DNA of 64,000 nucleotides from Prionace glauca (GCA_037974335.1 CM075760.1:36651609-36715608); one strand, 5' to 3'. Numbered from the stretch's first letter, positions 10,364-21,092 are shown. The notes: generated from the sequence alone by a model not told the origin. Translations and numbers: made by a program.

Positions 10364-11679
10364 GACATAAGAACATAAGAAATAGGAGCAGGAGTAGGCC
10401 ATCTAGCCTGCCCGGCCATTCAATAAGATCATGGCTGATCTGAAGTGGATCAGTTCCACTTTCCCGCTTTCTCCCCATAACCCTTAATTCCCTTGCCTAC
10501 CAAAAACCTATCTATCCGTGTCTTAAATATATTTAGCGAGGTAGCCTCCACCACTACACGGGCATAGAATTCCAGAGATTCACCACCCTTTGAGTGAATA
10601 AGTTCCTCCTCAACTCTGTTCTAAACTGCCACCCCCCTTATCTTGAGGCTGTGCCCTCTAGTCCTGCTGTCCTTTCTGAGCGGGAAGAACCTCTCCACCT
10701 CTACCCTATCCATCCCGTTCATTATCTTATACGTCTCTATAAGATCCCCCCTCATCCTTCTATACTCCAACGAGTACAAACCCAGTCTATTCAGCCTCTG
10801 TTCATAGTTCAACCCCCTCATCTCCGGTATCAGCCTAGTGAACGTCCTCTGCACTCATTCCAAGGCCAAAATATCCTTGCGCAAGTGCAAAACACCACAC
10901 AGTACTCCAGCTGTGGCCTCACCAGTGCCCTGTACAGTTGCAGCAAGACCTCCCTGCTTTTATATTCTATCCCCCTCGCTATAAAGGCCAGCATCCCATT
11001 TGCCTTCCTGATCACCTGCTGCACCTGCAGACTGGGTTTTTGAGACTCATGAACAAGGACCCCCAGGTCCCTCTGCACCGTAGGATGCTGCAGCTTTTCG
11101 CCCTTTGAATACTAATCCCTCCTACTATTATTCCTGTCAAAGCGGATAACCTCACACTTGCTAACATAGTACTCCATCTGACAGGTCCTTGCCCACTCGC
11201 TCTGCCTATCTAGATCCCTCTGCAGACTTTCCATACCCTCCGCACAATTTGCTTTTCCACTTATCTTTGTGTCATCAGCAAATTTCGACACCCTGCACTC
11301 AGCTCCCTCCTCCAGATCATCTATATAAATGGTAAATAGCTGAGGCCCCAGCCCTACTCCCTGGGGCGCTCCACTAGTCACCAACCGCCAATCAGAATAG
11401 TACCCATTGATACCAACTCTCTGCCTCCTATTTGACAGCCAATCCTCTATCCACGCTAACGCCTTACCCCCAACTCCATGCCCCCTAACTTTCTGTAACT
11501 TTTTGTGCGGCAACTTATCAAATGCCTTCTGAAAATCGAGAAACACCACATCCACCGGTTCCCCTCTGTCTACCGCACTAGTTACACCCTCATAGAACTC
11601 CAATAAATTCGTCAGACACGACTTCCCCTTAACGAATCCGTCCTGCGTCTGCTCTATCAAACAATTCTTCTCAAGGTGC
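10364..11679 (-). mobile_element. CR1-type LINE, family 1, minus orientation, decayed
   Basis: It starts with the (AAGAACAT) tail and the AATAGGAGCAGGAGTAGGCC signature at 10364-10400. The RT region on the minus strand contains FLDFQKAFDKLPH, SGAPQGVGLGPQLF and FADDTKISGK. The ORF is split into several frames, so it is inactive. The 5' truncation is at about 11679. Confidence 0.85.
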
Positions 11680-12057
11680 CAGATATACAGCAACTTTAGC
11701 TGAAGGTTATGGGATGTTCATCCAGACACCTGCCTCAAATGGATCCAGGGCAGCGAGTCTGCGTCACTGGATTCTGTAACAATAACAAAAACAGGATTTG
11801 TGAAAGCCTGATATTGAATTTAACCCACAGGGTGAACAACTAACTTTTTAAGAGCACCAAACAACGCTGCGATTATCACATTGGGTTTTGTCATGAAATA
11901 ATTCACATCTAAAAATACTGTTTCTAAAAAGAAACCCTGATCATTAATATACTTCAGTTGCTCGGAGATTGGAGGAGGTTTTCCAGGGAGATTTTTATAA
12001 AATGTCTATCTCTTCGATGAAGTGTAGGCTACAAACCGTCGGGACTGCCCCTCTGTA
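11680..12057. other. No gene recognised
   Basis: Between the CR1 5' truncation point and the nonamer of the minus-strand V at 12.1 kb I see nothing coding or repeated. Confidence 0.5.
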
Positions 12058-12096
12058 GGTTTTTGTACGACTCGTATTGATCTTCACAACACTGTG
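12058..12096 (-). promoter_or_regulatory. Consensus 23-RSS of minus-strand V
   Basis: Read on the minus strand: heptamer CACAGTG (12096-12090), spacer of 23 bp, nonamer ACAAAAACC (12066-12058). Both elements match the consensus exactly. Confidence 0.9.
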
Positions 12097-12595
12097 CCTC
12101 CACTGCACAGAAATAGGTAGCAGTATCTGTCACCCGAGTACCGCTAACATTCAGAACGCTTCGTTTCTCTGCAACAATGTTCCGAGCACTGAACCTGCCC
12201 TGACTACTGGTACCGCTCACCAGGAACTTCACTGTTCGATTCGGGAATTGTCTGTACCATTGTAGGACAGGTCCAACTGCTATAGTGGAACAATTCAACG
12301 ATGCCAGGTCTCCCTCGTAACCACCATAGACTCTGGAGACTGTGAAATCTCTTCACTGCCAGCGGCATCTGGGAAGGATATATAGATATGCAACAATGTC
12401 ATAAAATTAAAATCTCATAGTGCAATACAATGTCGCACAATAAATACAACTGAACGCATAATGCAAGATAACACACAAAAGAACATAGCATTGCTAATGT
12501 GTAAAATACCGTTGTCAGAAATAGCGACCATACTTGCCCTGAGGGAAGAGTAAGAAATCCAAGGAGATTATCATTAAAGCGAAGCTGAGCTTCAT
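12097..12595 (-). pseudogene. TCR alpha/delta-type V segment with a frameshift in FR1
   Basis: The leader exon (12538-12595) starts MKLSFALMIISLDFLLFPQ and ends with a GCAAGT donor, a GC rather than GT splice site. The V exon starts at 12368 after a CTTCCCAG acceptor, phase 1: DAAGSEEISQSPESMVV. A one-base loss then shifts the frame before EGDLASLNC, after which the domain is intact: VLQWYRQFPNRTVKFLVSG, RFSARNIVAEKRSVLNVSG, VTDTATYFCAVEA. Conserved Cys, Trp and Cys are all present and the RSS is perfect. The single frameshift makes this a recent pseudogene, or an allele or assembly error. It has no duplicate in units A-C. A 23-bp CRE-like array lies upstream. Confidence 0.85.
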
Positions 12596-12771
12596 GTCAA
12601 ATCCTATCGACACTTGTAAAACAGTTGTAGAAAGATCACAGGACAAGAAAAACTCCTGGGAAAGCAAAGTTATTGGATATGAATCTGAGCCCAACACCAG
12701 TTATACTCTCGCGTCCGGAGCTGGATCTCTGGGACTTTTGATCATGAAGTGAAATGGGGGAGTAGCGTGCG

Positions 12772-12892
12772 CAAGAGTCAGAGCATCCTGTATTGTGATG
12801 TCAGAGCAGCAGACTTTGTGACATCAAAGTATCCGGCACTGTAACGTCAGAATGCGGGCATATGCGACGTCACCGTGCAGCCTTTGACGTCT
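12772..12892. promoter_or_regulatory. 23-bp periodic array of CRE/decamer-like motifs
   Basis: Motifs GTGATGTCA (12795), GTGACATCA (12818), GTAACGTCA (12841), GCGACGTCA (12864) and TTGACGTCT (12884) start 23, 23, 23 and 20 bp apart, with a weaker CAAGAGTCA at 12772. The core resembles the CRE TGACGTCA and the AGTGAYGTCA decamer of mammalian TCR beta V promoters. It lies about 180-300 bp upstream of the minus-strand V leader ATG at 12595. The sequence between motifs varies while the core is better kept. A regulatory role is inferred. Confidence 0.5.
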
Positions 12893-12899
12893 GTGGGTC

Positions 12900-13080
12900 T
12901 TTTCTGAGAACAAAAGAACAAAGAATAAAGAAAATTACAGCACAGGAGCAGGCCCTTTGGCCCTCAAGCCTGCACTGACCATGCTGCCCGGCTGAACTAA
13001 AACCCCCTACCCTTCCGGAGAGCATATCCTCTATTCCCATCCTATTCATGTACTTGCCCAGACGCCCCTTAAAAGTCACT
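12900..13080 (-). mobile_element. CR1-like LINE/SINE 3' fragment
   Basis: The text GCCCTTTGGCCCTCAAGCC-like and the following proline-rich antisense frame match the 3' end of shark CR1-type elements read on the minus strand. Boundaries are approximate. Confidence 0.55.
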
Positions 13081-13410
13081 CATAGAGTCATAGAGGTTTC
13101 CAGCATGGAAGCAGGCCCTTCGGCCCAATTTGCCCATGCTGTCCTTTTTTGTAAACCTCTAAGCTAATCCCAATTGCCCGCATTTGGTCCATATCCCTCT
13201 GTACCCATCGTACCCATGTAATTGTCTAAATACTTTTTAAAAGTCAAAGTTGTACCCGCCTCTACTACTACCTATGGCAGCGTGTCCCAGGCACCCACTA
13301 ATCTCTGTGTAAAAGACTTGCCTCATACATCTCCTTTAAACCTTACCCCTCACACCTTAAACCTGCGCCCTCTAGTAAATGACTCTTTCATCATGGGAAA
13401 AAGCTTCTGA
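13081..13410 (-). mobile_element. Second CR1-like LINE 3' fragment, abutting the first
   Basis: It begins with ATAGAGTCATAGAGGTTTCCAG and GCAGGCCCTTCGGCCCAA, typical of a LINE 3' terminus in reverse, followed by antisense ORF2 C-terminal text (reverse-strand …FFPMMKESFTRGRRF…-like). It is broken and old. Confidence 0.6.
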
Positions 13411-13739
13411 CTGTTTTAAAGGAGTTGCTGACTGGAGTTGTTTAAAAAAAAAGCGTCTCTGTCTTGTTGCAATTCCAGGATTTTCTACACTAATTTAAAG
13501 CAAACACCTGAGTTTAGTAATTGTATTTATATGGGAAGACTTGGTTATTTGGGACTGAAATTGTGATAAGTTAGAAATTGGGCGTTGTTTCTTTTTACTT
13601 TACAGATTGTTCAGTGGTGGAGAGCGAGACAGGGTGCTATTTAAACTGTTATGGATAAAGCTTGATTTGATAAAATATCCCGAATTTGTCGGTGGAAGGA
13701 AGCATTGAATCCTCACACTGAAAATCAGTCAAGGTCGAG

Positions 13740-14065
13740 TCTGACTGTTAGACTGGTTAGACCTCTTCTCTGTGGTTAGGGTCCAGAGGTTAGACTGGCT
13801 CCCCGGGATTAGAGTCCAGGGGTTGGACTGACTCCCCGGGGTTAGGGTCCGGGGATTAGACTGGCTTCCTGAAGCTCTGGTCCAGGGAGTTAAATTGGCT
13901 CCCTGGGGATAGGGTCCAGGGGTTAGACTGGCTCCCTGAAGCTCGGGTCCAGGGAGTTAGACTGGTTCCCTGAGGTTAGGGTCCAACCAGTTAGCCTGGT
14001 TCCCTGGGGATATGGTCTAGGGGTTAGACTGGCTCCCTGGGGTTAGGATCCTGGGAGTTCGATGT
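13740..14065 (+). repeat. Minisatellite, about 34-bp unit
   Basis: There are roughly ten imperfect copies of a unit built from GGTTAGACTGGCTCCCTGG and GGTTAGGGTCCAGGG. Variants such as CTGAAGCTCGGGTCC recur in alternate units, suggesting a higher-order pattern. No coding content. Confidence 0.85.
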
Positions 14066-15915
14066 GCCGTAGTTGGTCTGAATATCTAGCCCTGAGCTTG
14101 TGGGGATTTACAACTGATCAGAAACTGATTTAACCTGTAGATTGATTCGATGGCGGATCTGCCGGTCTGATCGGATCCTGCAGTTAATTTTCTCAGTTAT
14201 GGCTGGAAAAAAAAAGGAGTGAATATTTAGTCCCGAAGTTAATGTGGTTTCCGCTGGGTGTGTGCTTTTTCATGCGGCTGAGAGCACCACTGTTCATCGT
14301 GAATGAATCCACCCAGATTCCGTTCATTGTCTAACATCAAGTGCAGTTTGCTATTCCTGCACTTGATAGAAATCAATGAGGTTATATCAAGGTTTCTTTT
14401 CGTAAATTAAAGATATTGTGAAAGAAGCTGCGAAAGATGTTGGTACAGAGGCATAGATAGGGAGAGACAGGTAGAGATGAGAGAGATAGACATGAGGAAA
14501 GAAAATGATTGAAACGAGGGAGAGACATAGAGATAAATATTGGGATAGGCAGGGAAAGAAATGAAATAGATACTGAGGCGAGAAGGGAAATGGGTGAGGG
14601 TACGACTAAGAGGCCACGAGGGAAACAGATGCAAATATATGGAGAAAACACAGAAGGAGGAGCATAGAGAGACAAATGTGCAGAGATCACTAGAACCAGG
14701 GAGATAGACAGTGAGGCAACCAAAGGGGCACAGTGAGACAAGCAATTTCCGAAATAGAATCAGGAATTCCAGAAGAAGAAACAAAAATAACATAATATAA
14801 TGCAGTCCATGATAAGGAAAGCGTGATTTCTGAGACCTGCTTGTCTCTGAAATAGTAAAACAACAACATAACCAAAATGCTGGAAAAATCTGAGCAAGCC
14901 TGACAGCATCTGTGCCGAGACAATAAAGCCAAAGTTTAGAGTCTGGATGATCCTTCATCAAGTATCTGCTTCTGAGAAATCTAAATTGGAATTGGTCAGG
15001 TTGAATTTTATCTTTCATAGATATTCAGGCAATGTCTAAATAATGTTAACCGTTTGTAAATCACTGTTTAGAGATCATGAGATCACCATTTAGATTGTCG
15101 AGATATCGGATAAGGTACACTAGAATGATACTGGGTTGACAGTATTCGATGATCAGTTGACTTCTGAAACTGAGATTGTTCTACTTTGTCAAATAGTTAA
15201 AGGCCATCCTTAATTTTAGCACTTAATTTTAAAACCTTTGATGCAATGGATCAGGCAAAACTGGTTCAAGCAGTAGAACATTCGATAATCCAAGTACGCC
15301 AGTTTAACTGAACGAATGGCTGAATGGCAGAGAAAAGTCAGATAACCTTATTCTACTGCGATTTGTTCAAACCTGGAGACAAGTTGTCAAAAATAATGGC
15401 GGCACATTCAATGGAAACGCTCAGAAGGAAATTATCTTTGAATAAAAGCATCTTGTCTGCGTGCAAAATGGACGCGGGGGAGGGGGGGGGGGGTGGGGTG
15501 AGGGGCTGGGGGAGAGGTGGAAAAATGATTTGGAGATGGATAGGCCGAATGGTCTCATTCGATGCTCAACCATTCAATGATTGTCGATGCTTCATGTCCC
15601 AGCCGCAACATTTTTGTTAAACACCTGCACAGTGAGCAGGTGCAGGGTGATCAGAGACTTCTGTAGATTCATTTCCGCTCCAACCGCTTCCAGTGCAGCT
15701 GAGAGTCACAATTCACTCAATATTGAGCCTGTGATAATCCCGCCCACAGTTTCCGTTTACTGCTCCCACTCTGACACGATGATGTGATTGGACAGATTGG
15801 TGCCACTGCTCCATTCCTCTCATTGGTTGGATCAGCAGTGCAGTGAGATGGGGATCTGTATTTCTGTTCCCGACAGAGGATTTCTCTCACTACAGTTACA
15901 GACTCAGGAAGGAGG
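14066..15915. other. Intergenic region with scattered repeats
   Basis: No gene is supported. A purine-rich GAGAGA/GATAGA stretch covers about 14440-14660. At about 14870-14965 there is a fragment with AATGCTGGAAAAATCTGAGC and GCATCTGTG text, which I take to be a dispersed shark repeat. A G-run (GGGGGAGGGGGGGGGGGG type) at 15475-15530 could form a quadruplex. The 5' flank of the orphan leader at 15.9 kb has a CCAAT box in reverse (ATTGG near 15790 and 15823). Confidence 0.5.
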
Positions 15916-15961
15916 ATGGGGATCCGGTTCTTTCTGATCCTCATCACTATCTCACTTCTCA
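15916..15961 (+). pseudogene. Orphan V-segment leader exon
   Basis: A short exon reads MGIRFFLILITISLL and ends one base into the next codon before a GTCAGT donor. This is the length, phase and hydrophobic make-up of a TCR V leader. No V exon follows: the next 700 bp are an AT-rich stretch, a purine-strand minisatellite and then the V1 promoter of unit A. The V exon was probably lost when the repeat expanded or the unit A boundary formed. A chance hydrophobic frame cannot be excluded. Confidence 0.45.
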
Positions 15962-16229
15962 GTCAGTATTTCCTTCCCAATAAAACTCCATTCTGCCCCT
16001 GAGTGCTGTAACCCAGATGTTATTGTTATTAAAATAAATAAATAAATAAACAATACATAAATACTGACGATGTTGATGATAATTGCATCGTTTAATCTGA
16101 GACTGACTCTGATTGTTGTTACTTCCGTTAGAATGGAGCCAGCAAGACAAAATGGAACAACTGGGGGGGCCTGTAAAAGGGGGGGCCACCAAAAAGGGAG
16201 GGGGCAGCAAAAAAAGGGGAGCATTAAAA

Positions 16230-16600
16230 GGGGGGGACCTGTAAAAAAAGACAGAGGGAAAAAAAAGACAGAGAGGGAAAAAAAGACAGAGAGGGAAAAA
16301 AGACAGAGAGGGAAAAAAAGACAGAGGGAAAAAAAAAGACAGAGAGGGAAAAAAAGACAGAGAGGGAAAAAAAGACAGAGAGGGGAAAAAAAGACAGAGA
16401 GGGAAAAAAAGACGGAGAGGGAAAGAAAAGACAGAGAGGGAAAAAAAAGACAGAGAAGGAAAGAAAAGACAGAGAGGAAAAAAAAAGACAGAGGGGAGAA
16501 AAAGACAGAGGGGGGAAAAAAAGACAGAGGGGGGAAAAAGACAGAGGGGAAAAAAAGACAGAGAGGGAAAAAAAAGACAGAGAGGGAAGAAAGACGCCAG
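16230..16600 (+). repeat. Purine-strand minisatellite (GAGGGAAAAAAAGACA unit)
   Basis: About twenty imperfect copies of a 15-20 bp unit of the form GAGAGGGAAAAAAAGACA lie here. The plus strand is almost free of pyrimidines except the C of GACA. Long frames on both strands are translations of the repeat and are not genes. Such mirror-like purine tracts can adopt triplex DNA. It sits at the left edge of unit A. Confidence 0.9.
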
Positions 16601-16913
16601 AGCACAATTCTTGCAAAACAATTTACTTTGTTGCGACAGTGAGGAAGGAGATGCTCGGAAGCAGTGACGGTTCAAGTGATTTCTGGTTTGAGAAACAGCC
16701 AATTGCTGAGTGGCACCGTGAGAAACGTCAGATACCGATATCCCATAATTATCCAATCTGTGACAGTGTGGCCCTTGTGTCTCACATTGAATGGGGGAAT
16801 GTGAAGCTCTCGCCGCTCCTCTCCCTCCCCAATATTCAGAGTCTGGGCCTCGGCTGCAAGTCCCAGTTTAGAAAGTAGATCCTGATTGATGCTCTTGTGT
16901 ATCTTCATCAATC

Positions 16914-17339
16914 ATGAAGAGAAACCCCCGCAAAGAGCTACTTCCAGTTGGAGCTCTGATGCAGCTGATATTGTGTGAGTTTATTGATTTACTCAGACGG
17001 ATTATTTTAACAATCCCTTCATACCGTATAGTTACAGATTGATTTTCTTCCGTTCGCAGACGTTCAGTGTGAGGATCAGAGCTCCCATCCTGAGCAAGTC
17101 GTATCTCGGGAAGGGGAGCGGGTTGAACTCAAGTGTCGGCTCTCTGCTGCTCCAGGTCATACAGTAGCCTGGTACAGACAAACACTGAGAGGACCTCCAA
17201 CAATTCTCGCCTCCATTTGCGAGGGGAATGTGACCGAAGGACGATATACAGTCCTTTGACCGAATAAAGAATTCCTTCACCATGTCTATAGATGGGACCG
17301 CGGTCCTGTTCTCCGGAATGTATCTCTGTGCGAAGCAGA
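16914..17339 (+). pseudogene. TCR V segment, family V1, unit A, frameshifted
   Basis: The leader exon 16914-16974 encodes MKRNPRKELLPVGALMQLIL and ends at donor GTGAGT. The V exon starts at 17060 after TTCGCAG: VQCEDQSSHPEQVVSREGER, ELKCRLSAAPGHTVAWYRQT, PPTILASICEGNVTEGR. A two-base deletion in FR3 near 17255, relative to unit B, then shifts the frame. The end SGMYLCAKQ is preserved and meets heptamer CACAGTG. Promoter sequence upstream (16640-16900) is nearly the same as in unit B, including a CCAAT box (GCCAATTG near 16699). Confidence 0.85.
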
Positions 17340-17378
17340 CACAGTGAGACAAAGAGCGGATCCTCTGTTGTGATATTC
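17340..17378 (+). promoter_or_regulatory. 23-RSS of V1, unit A (weak nonamer)
   Basis: Heptamer CACAGTG (17340-17346), 23-bp spacer, nonamer GTGATATTC, which departs from ACAAAAACC at several bases. Confidence 0.6.
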
Positions 17379-17807
17379 AGTACACTGCCCTGTCTCCGCT
17401 CCACTTTTAAGTTTTCTGCAAACCAGAAATGCCATTAATATTCTTCAATGTTACTTTTGCACATTTAATTTTCTATCTAGATAGCGTTCTAACATCCTAA
17501 AGTTGTCTTTAAAGATGCAGAGTATCGAAGCGTATTAAGTTTAAAAACAAAACTGTTCCGTTGTTCCACAAGCAAATTAAAGAGAAAGGCAGAAAAATCT
17601 GCCTGTCAAGTATTTGGATAATCGAGAAAAAGATAGATCAACAAGGACATAGGTAAATATTCAGATTGATAAGAGGTAGATATATTGACAGTTAGACGCA
17701 GACAGACAGATAGGTGGATAGACCGTGAGTTAACTTTTTTAGCCAATATGCTTTATTTAATTAGCCCTGTATGTATCTTTATGTTAGCTTTGTTCATGTT
17801 TTGACAG

Positions 17808-18071
17808 ATGTTCATTGTCACTCGAAGACACTTCAGATATCAATGTATCGGGTAAATCAAGGACAGACAACATTGCTGTTACTGGGAATGAGTTTGTATT
17901 TTGGTACCGGCAATTCACCGATCAAGCTCCAGAGAAAGTCGTTTCCACATTCAGAGATGAAACAGCTGAAGGAAGGTTTAAAGTATCGGAGGCAGTGAGA
18001 AAGGATACATCGGTCTCAGCGTTAACACGGTCGAACTGTCAGCTGCTGCGGTGGATACAGTGCAGTTGAGG
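17808..18071 (+). pseudogene. TCR V segment, family V2, unit A, broken
   Basis: After acceptor TTTTGACAG the exon reads like the other V2 copies (SKTLQISMY in one frame, FVFWYRQFTDQAPEKVVSTF in another). A deletion removes the ISLHHN region, and the FR3 end is frameshifted (a direct match to the unit B end, where TACAGT stands for the lost YC codons). The RSS is kept. An ATG in the polypyrimidine region upstream (17771) is in frame with the exon start but is not conserved in the proximal copy. Confidence 0.75.
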
Positions 18072-18110
18072 CACTGTGAAACAGAGAGATGCAAAGCCGG
18101 TACAGTAACT
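18072..18110 (+). promoter_or_regulatory. 23-RSS of V2, unit A
   Basis: Heptamer CACTGTG, 23-bp spacer, nonamer ACAGTAACT (18102-18110). Confidence 0.65.
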
Positions 18111-18495
18111 CACTCGACATGGGCACTGTGGAGACAAACATCCCATGGTCTTTAGAAGAGAACGTGGTTCAATCAATATCGATATAACAAGTTTTTCTTG
18201 CGAGTTATATGATGGAATTAAAACAATATATTTGAATGTTTCTATTAATAGAACTTGCAGAAAAACCCACATTAGAAATATACAAATTACTCCTTGACTC
18301 ATCATAAAACTGAGACAAATAATCTTGTATCAATATCAAGCAGCAAATGGAGAAAAATGAAAACAATAACAAACGTATCAGATATAGAATAGTAACATAG
18401 ATGTAAAAAAACCCATAATAAACTGTTGCAATATAAATCCAGTGATATCATGTAACAATATTCGAGAACAACATAGAGGATCATTGCTTCACTGA

Positions 18496-18594
18496 TGACG
18501 TTCCCTTTAGTTAAACCTTGTAGAACCGTCAGTTCCCCCTGTTACAGGTGACAGCTGGTGTTACAGGAAATATCTGCGCACCTCAACACCGCAA
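18496..18594. promoter_or_regulatory. Candidate lymphoid cis-element, copy 2 of 4
   Basis: Conserved order: CRE-like TGACGTTC (18496-18503), E-boxes CAGGTG and CAGCTG (18552-18557), ETS-like GGAA (18566-18569), RUNX-like ACCGCA and AACCGCA (about 18588-18600). It matches the block at 33089-33191. The role is inferred. Confidence 0.4.
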
Positions 18595-18600
18595 ACCGCA

Positions 18601-19251
18601 GTGTATTTAGAGCAATAGCTTTTATGTCAATTATGGAATACCGGGCACTGAAGCAGGTCTTCTGGACAAGAAGCTTTGGGTTCGAAACTGCTTTGTGGTC
18701 TTTTGGCAACAGAGCTGTGTTCTCCTTGTCACTAAGTGTTGAATATCAGGGTCTGAATTCTTCCAGTATGCCTAATAACAGGTGGTGAGAACAGAACAGG
18801 TTCCTGGTCACTCATACTGCAGGAGGTAATGAAAGCCACTGCAGTAATTTGTCAGGCATAATCATGAGCAATCTAATGGAAATCTGTGGTCACCTAGCGC
18901 CACGTCAAGGCATGATGCCTGGAGGATGAGGTGGGAACAGGAGACTTAGAGAGTGAACTCTATAGAGCGTTGTATCCTAATGTCATTGGGTAGCCTGAGT
19001 ACGACGTTCAAGACAATATAGATCATCAATATGGCTCCTCAATGTAGCAGAAAGAGAGCGAGGATGGATGAAAAGACAGAAAGAGAGAGAGAGGTGTCCA
19101 TTATTTGGTTCAAATTTGCGACAAGTTCAATGTAACCGGCACATATTTAAATTCCCCAATCCCTTTACTCCAGGGTCAGAGTGATAAGAATTTCTGATTG
19201 AGAATTCTTACTGCCTCCTGCGGTGATGAAGTTTGTAACATCACCACAACT
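18601..19251. other. Unit spacer, no gene
   Basis: The stretch is homologous to 33200-33830 and 51900-52570. It includes a GA-rich patch at about 19050-19095. No ORF or RSS is supported. Confidence 0.55.
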
Positions 19252-19372
19252 ATAGGCATATGGATAACATGGGAATAGTTTAGGTTAGAGGGTCATTAGA
19301 TTGGTCCCACTGGCCGGCGCAACATTGAGGGCGGAAGGGCCGGTACTGCACTATAATGTTCTATGTTCTACA
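19252..19372 (+). mobile_element. CR1 family-2 tail fragment, private to unit A
   Basis: It contains GGCATATGGATAAC, GAGGGCGGAAGGGCCGGTACTGC and the TGTTCTATGTTCTA tail. Units B and C have an uninterrupted sequence at the same point (33835-33845 and 52575-52585), so this insertion followed the duplication. Confidence 0.75.
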
Positions 19373-20130
19373 CTGAAAACGAAATTCCTTAGGTTCGCAA
19401 GTCCCATTTGACCTCTGGAGTCTGTGAAAGGCGCTACATCATTAAAAGTACGATCTCTTTTTTCGAGGGATACCTGTTTGCACAGGTTGCGTTCATTGCC
19501 TTCCTGATTACACGGGAACCAATAATGTTTAGTTTCAATTTCATTTTCGTTACTTCAGTTTTTTTTCCAGAATAGGTTAATGAGTGGTCACCACGCACTG
19601 GGACTTCCCGGATTCTGTCTTCAGTCCCTTCAGAGATTCTTTCCCCTCCAGGAGAAACCGGCAATCTATCCGGAACAACACTCCAGGAACTTACCGAGGA
19701 GACAGCGCAGTGTTTAGAAATGCTGCACCGTCAGAGCTGTCGATGACCTGTTAAATCTGGGGTACCGTCTTCCCTCTCAGGTGGAGGTGCCACATGGTCA
19801 CTGTTTCCAAAAACAGCAAGAGAAACATCCTGTTCGGTATCTGTTCACCAATCACAATGACTGACACAGCCAGAGCACTACAATATTACTGAATGAAATA
19901 ATATCATTGTGAGTCCAAAAATAGCTGTTGTGTTTATTACATAAAACACTTCGGGACATTAAAATTTACAAAGATATTCTCAAGCTCATTCTTTTAAGTG
20001 TCCCGGTGTTTTAAGTTTGCAATATATTTGTTATTCATAAAAATATTCTCAGTAAAAAATGAGAAATCGCTACGATTTCAGGTTCCATTTCAGACTCACT
20101 CTGATCCGTTATGTTGCGTGAGGCTCTGAG
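19373..20130. other. Conserved unit spacer, no gene
   Basis: This is nearly the same as 33840-34617 and 52580-53352. Short open frames are not shared in a way that suggests protein. It forms the 3' flank of the V3 RSS. Confidence 0.55.
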
Positions 20131-20169
20131 AGTTTTTGTACAGGTTCAGCCCAGCTCTGAGTCTCTGTG
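20131..20169 (-). promoter_or_regulatory. 23-RSS of V3, unit A
   Basis: On the minus strand: heptamer CACAGAG (20169-20163), 23-bp spacer, nonamer ACAAAAACT (20139-20131). Confidence 0.8.
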
Positions 20170-21092
20170 GGTCTCAGTGCGCAGTAATACACCCCGGAGT
20201 CTGTCAGCTCTGTTTTAGACACTTGCAGCGGGACGGTGCGGGTTGTTTCATTGAGCTCCGCTGTGAAACGGTCCCCTGGCGATGTCTCTGTTTTGTCGCT
20301 GTATCTATTCCTCTTCAGCAGAAACTCCATGGACCCGCTGGAATGCTGTCGGTACCAGAATAAATAAAGATTGCCAGTACTTGTAGTTGTGTAATTACAG
20401 AGTAACTGAACAACATCTCCTTCAGTGACGGTGACTGCAGCCGGTGTCTGTGAAACAGAATCTCCTCCACAATGTCCTGTAAGAAAGCAAAGAAATATTA
20501 AACTAAACAATGCGATTTCACCCTGCCCCCAACCCCACCCCGAACCCCCCAACCCCATCCCTCACCCCCAGAATCTGCCGTATACTTGAACAATAATCTC
20601 AGAAAGAAATCACACAGCACAACAACATATATATTTCACAGTTCAGCCGCTGGAAAGAGGACGTGTTTGTAGCGTTTAAATAAAACTTCCACCATAAACA
20701 TTCCGTTCTTTCTAAAGAGATCAGTTCCTCGCCTTCAGTCCCTATAACTGGAAACAGCTCACGGTCTGTCTGTTTGAAATGTGGTGTTTGCCAAACTCAT
20801 TCACTGGTATCAGAGGAGCTTCAATCTGAGCCCAACTCATTCTCATTCCAGGAGGGAATTGTGCCTAATCCCAACAATGCTCAGTGTTGAGACCAGCGAG
20901 ATCCTGATAATTTTTCGATGTTGTGATCAATCCATTCCCTGATCACCCACCCACTCCCACTTGCATTGAGCGAACCGCCTGACAGAATATATTATGTGGT
21001 AGTGATGTATAACACAGAAATGAGCAACTTGTGAACCTACCGGTTAAAAGAACAGTCGCTATGATGAATACATACAAAGTAACAGGAGACAT
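20170..21092 (-). CDS. TCR alpha/delta-type V segment, family V3, unit A, intact
   Basis: The leader exon 21041-21092 encodes MSPVTLYVFIIATVLLT and ends at donor GTAGGT. The intron is 564 bp. The V exon starts at 20476 after a TTCTTACAG acceptor, phase 1, giving GHCGGDSVSQTPAAVTVTEG. The domain then shows VQLLCNYT (FR1 Cys), YLFWYRQHSSGSMEFLL (FR2 Trp), a DRFTAEL strand and ELTDSGVYYCALRP (FR3 Cys), running straight into the RSS. No stop or frameshift is seen. Three near-identical copies (A, B, C) are all open, which suggests selection. The product would be the variable domain of a TCR alpha or delta chain after joining to J. As it lies on the minus strand, its joining mode depends on where the J genes lie. 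Confidence 0.9.

Noticed and set aside
13740-14065. Possible CRISPR-like regular repeat
   Set aside because: Units are contiguous with no unique spacers, and the host is a vertebrate.
15952-16756. Several long overlapping frames (130-265 codons) rich in Ser/Phe/Leu or Lys/Arg/Gly
   Set aside because: They are translations of the GAGGGAAAAAAAGACA minisatellite in all frames and strands; no domain, no conserved start.
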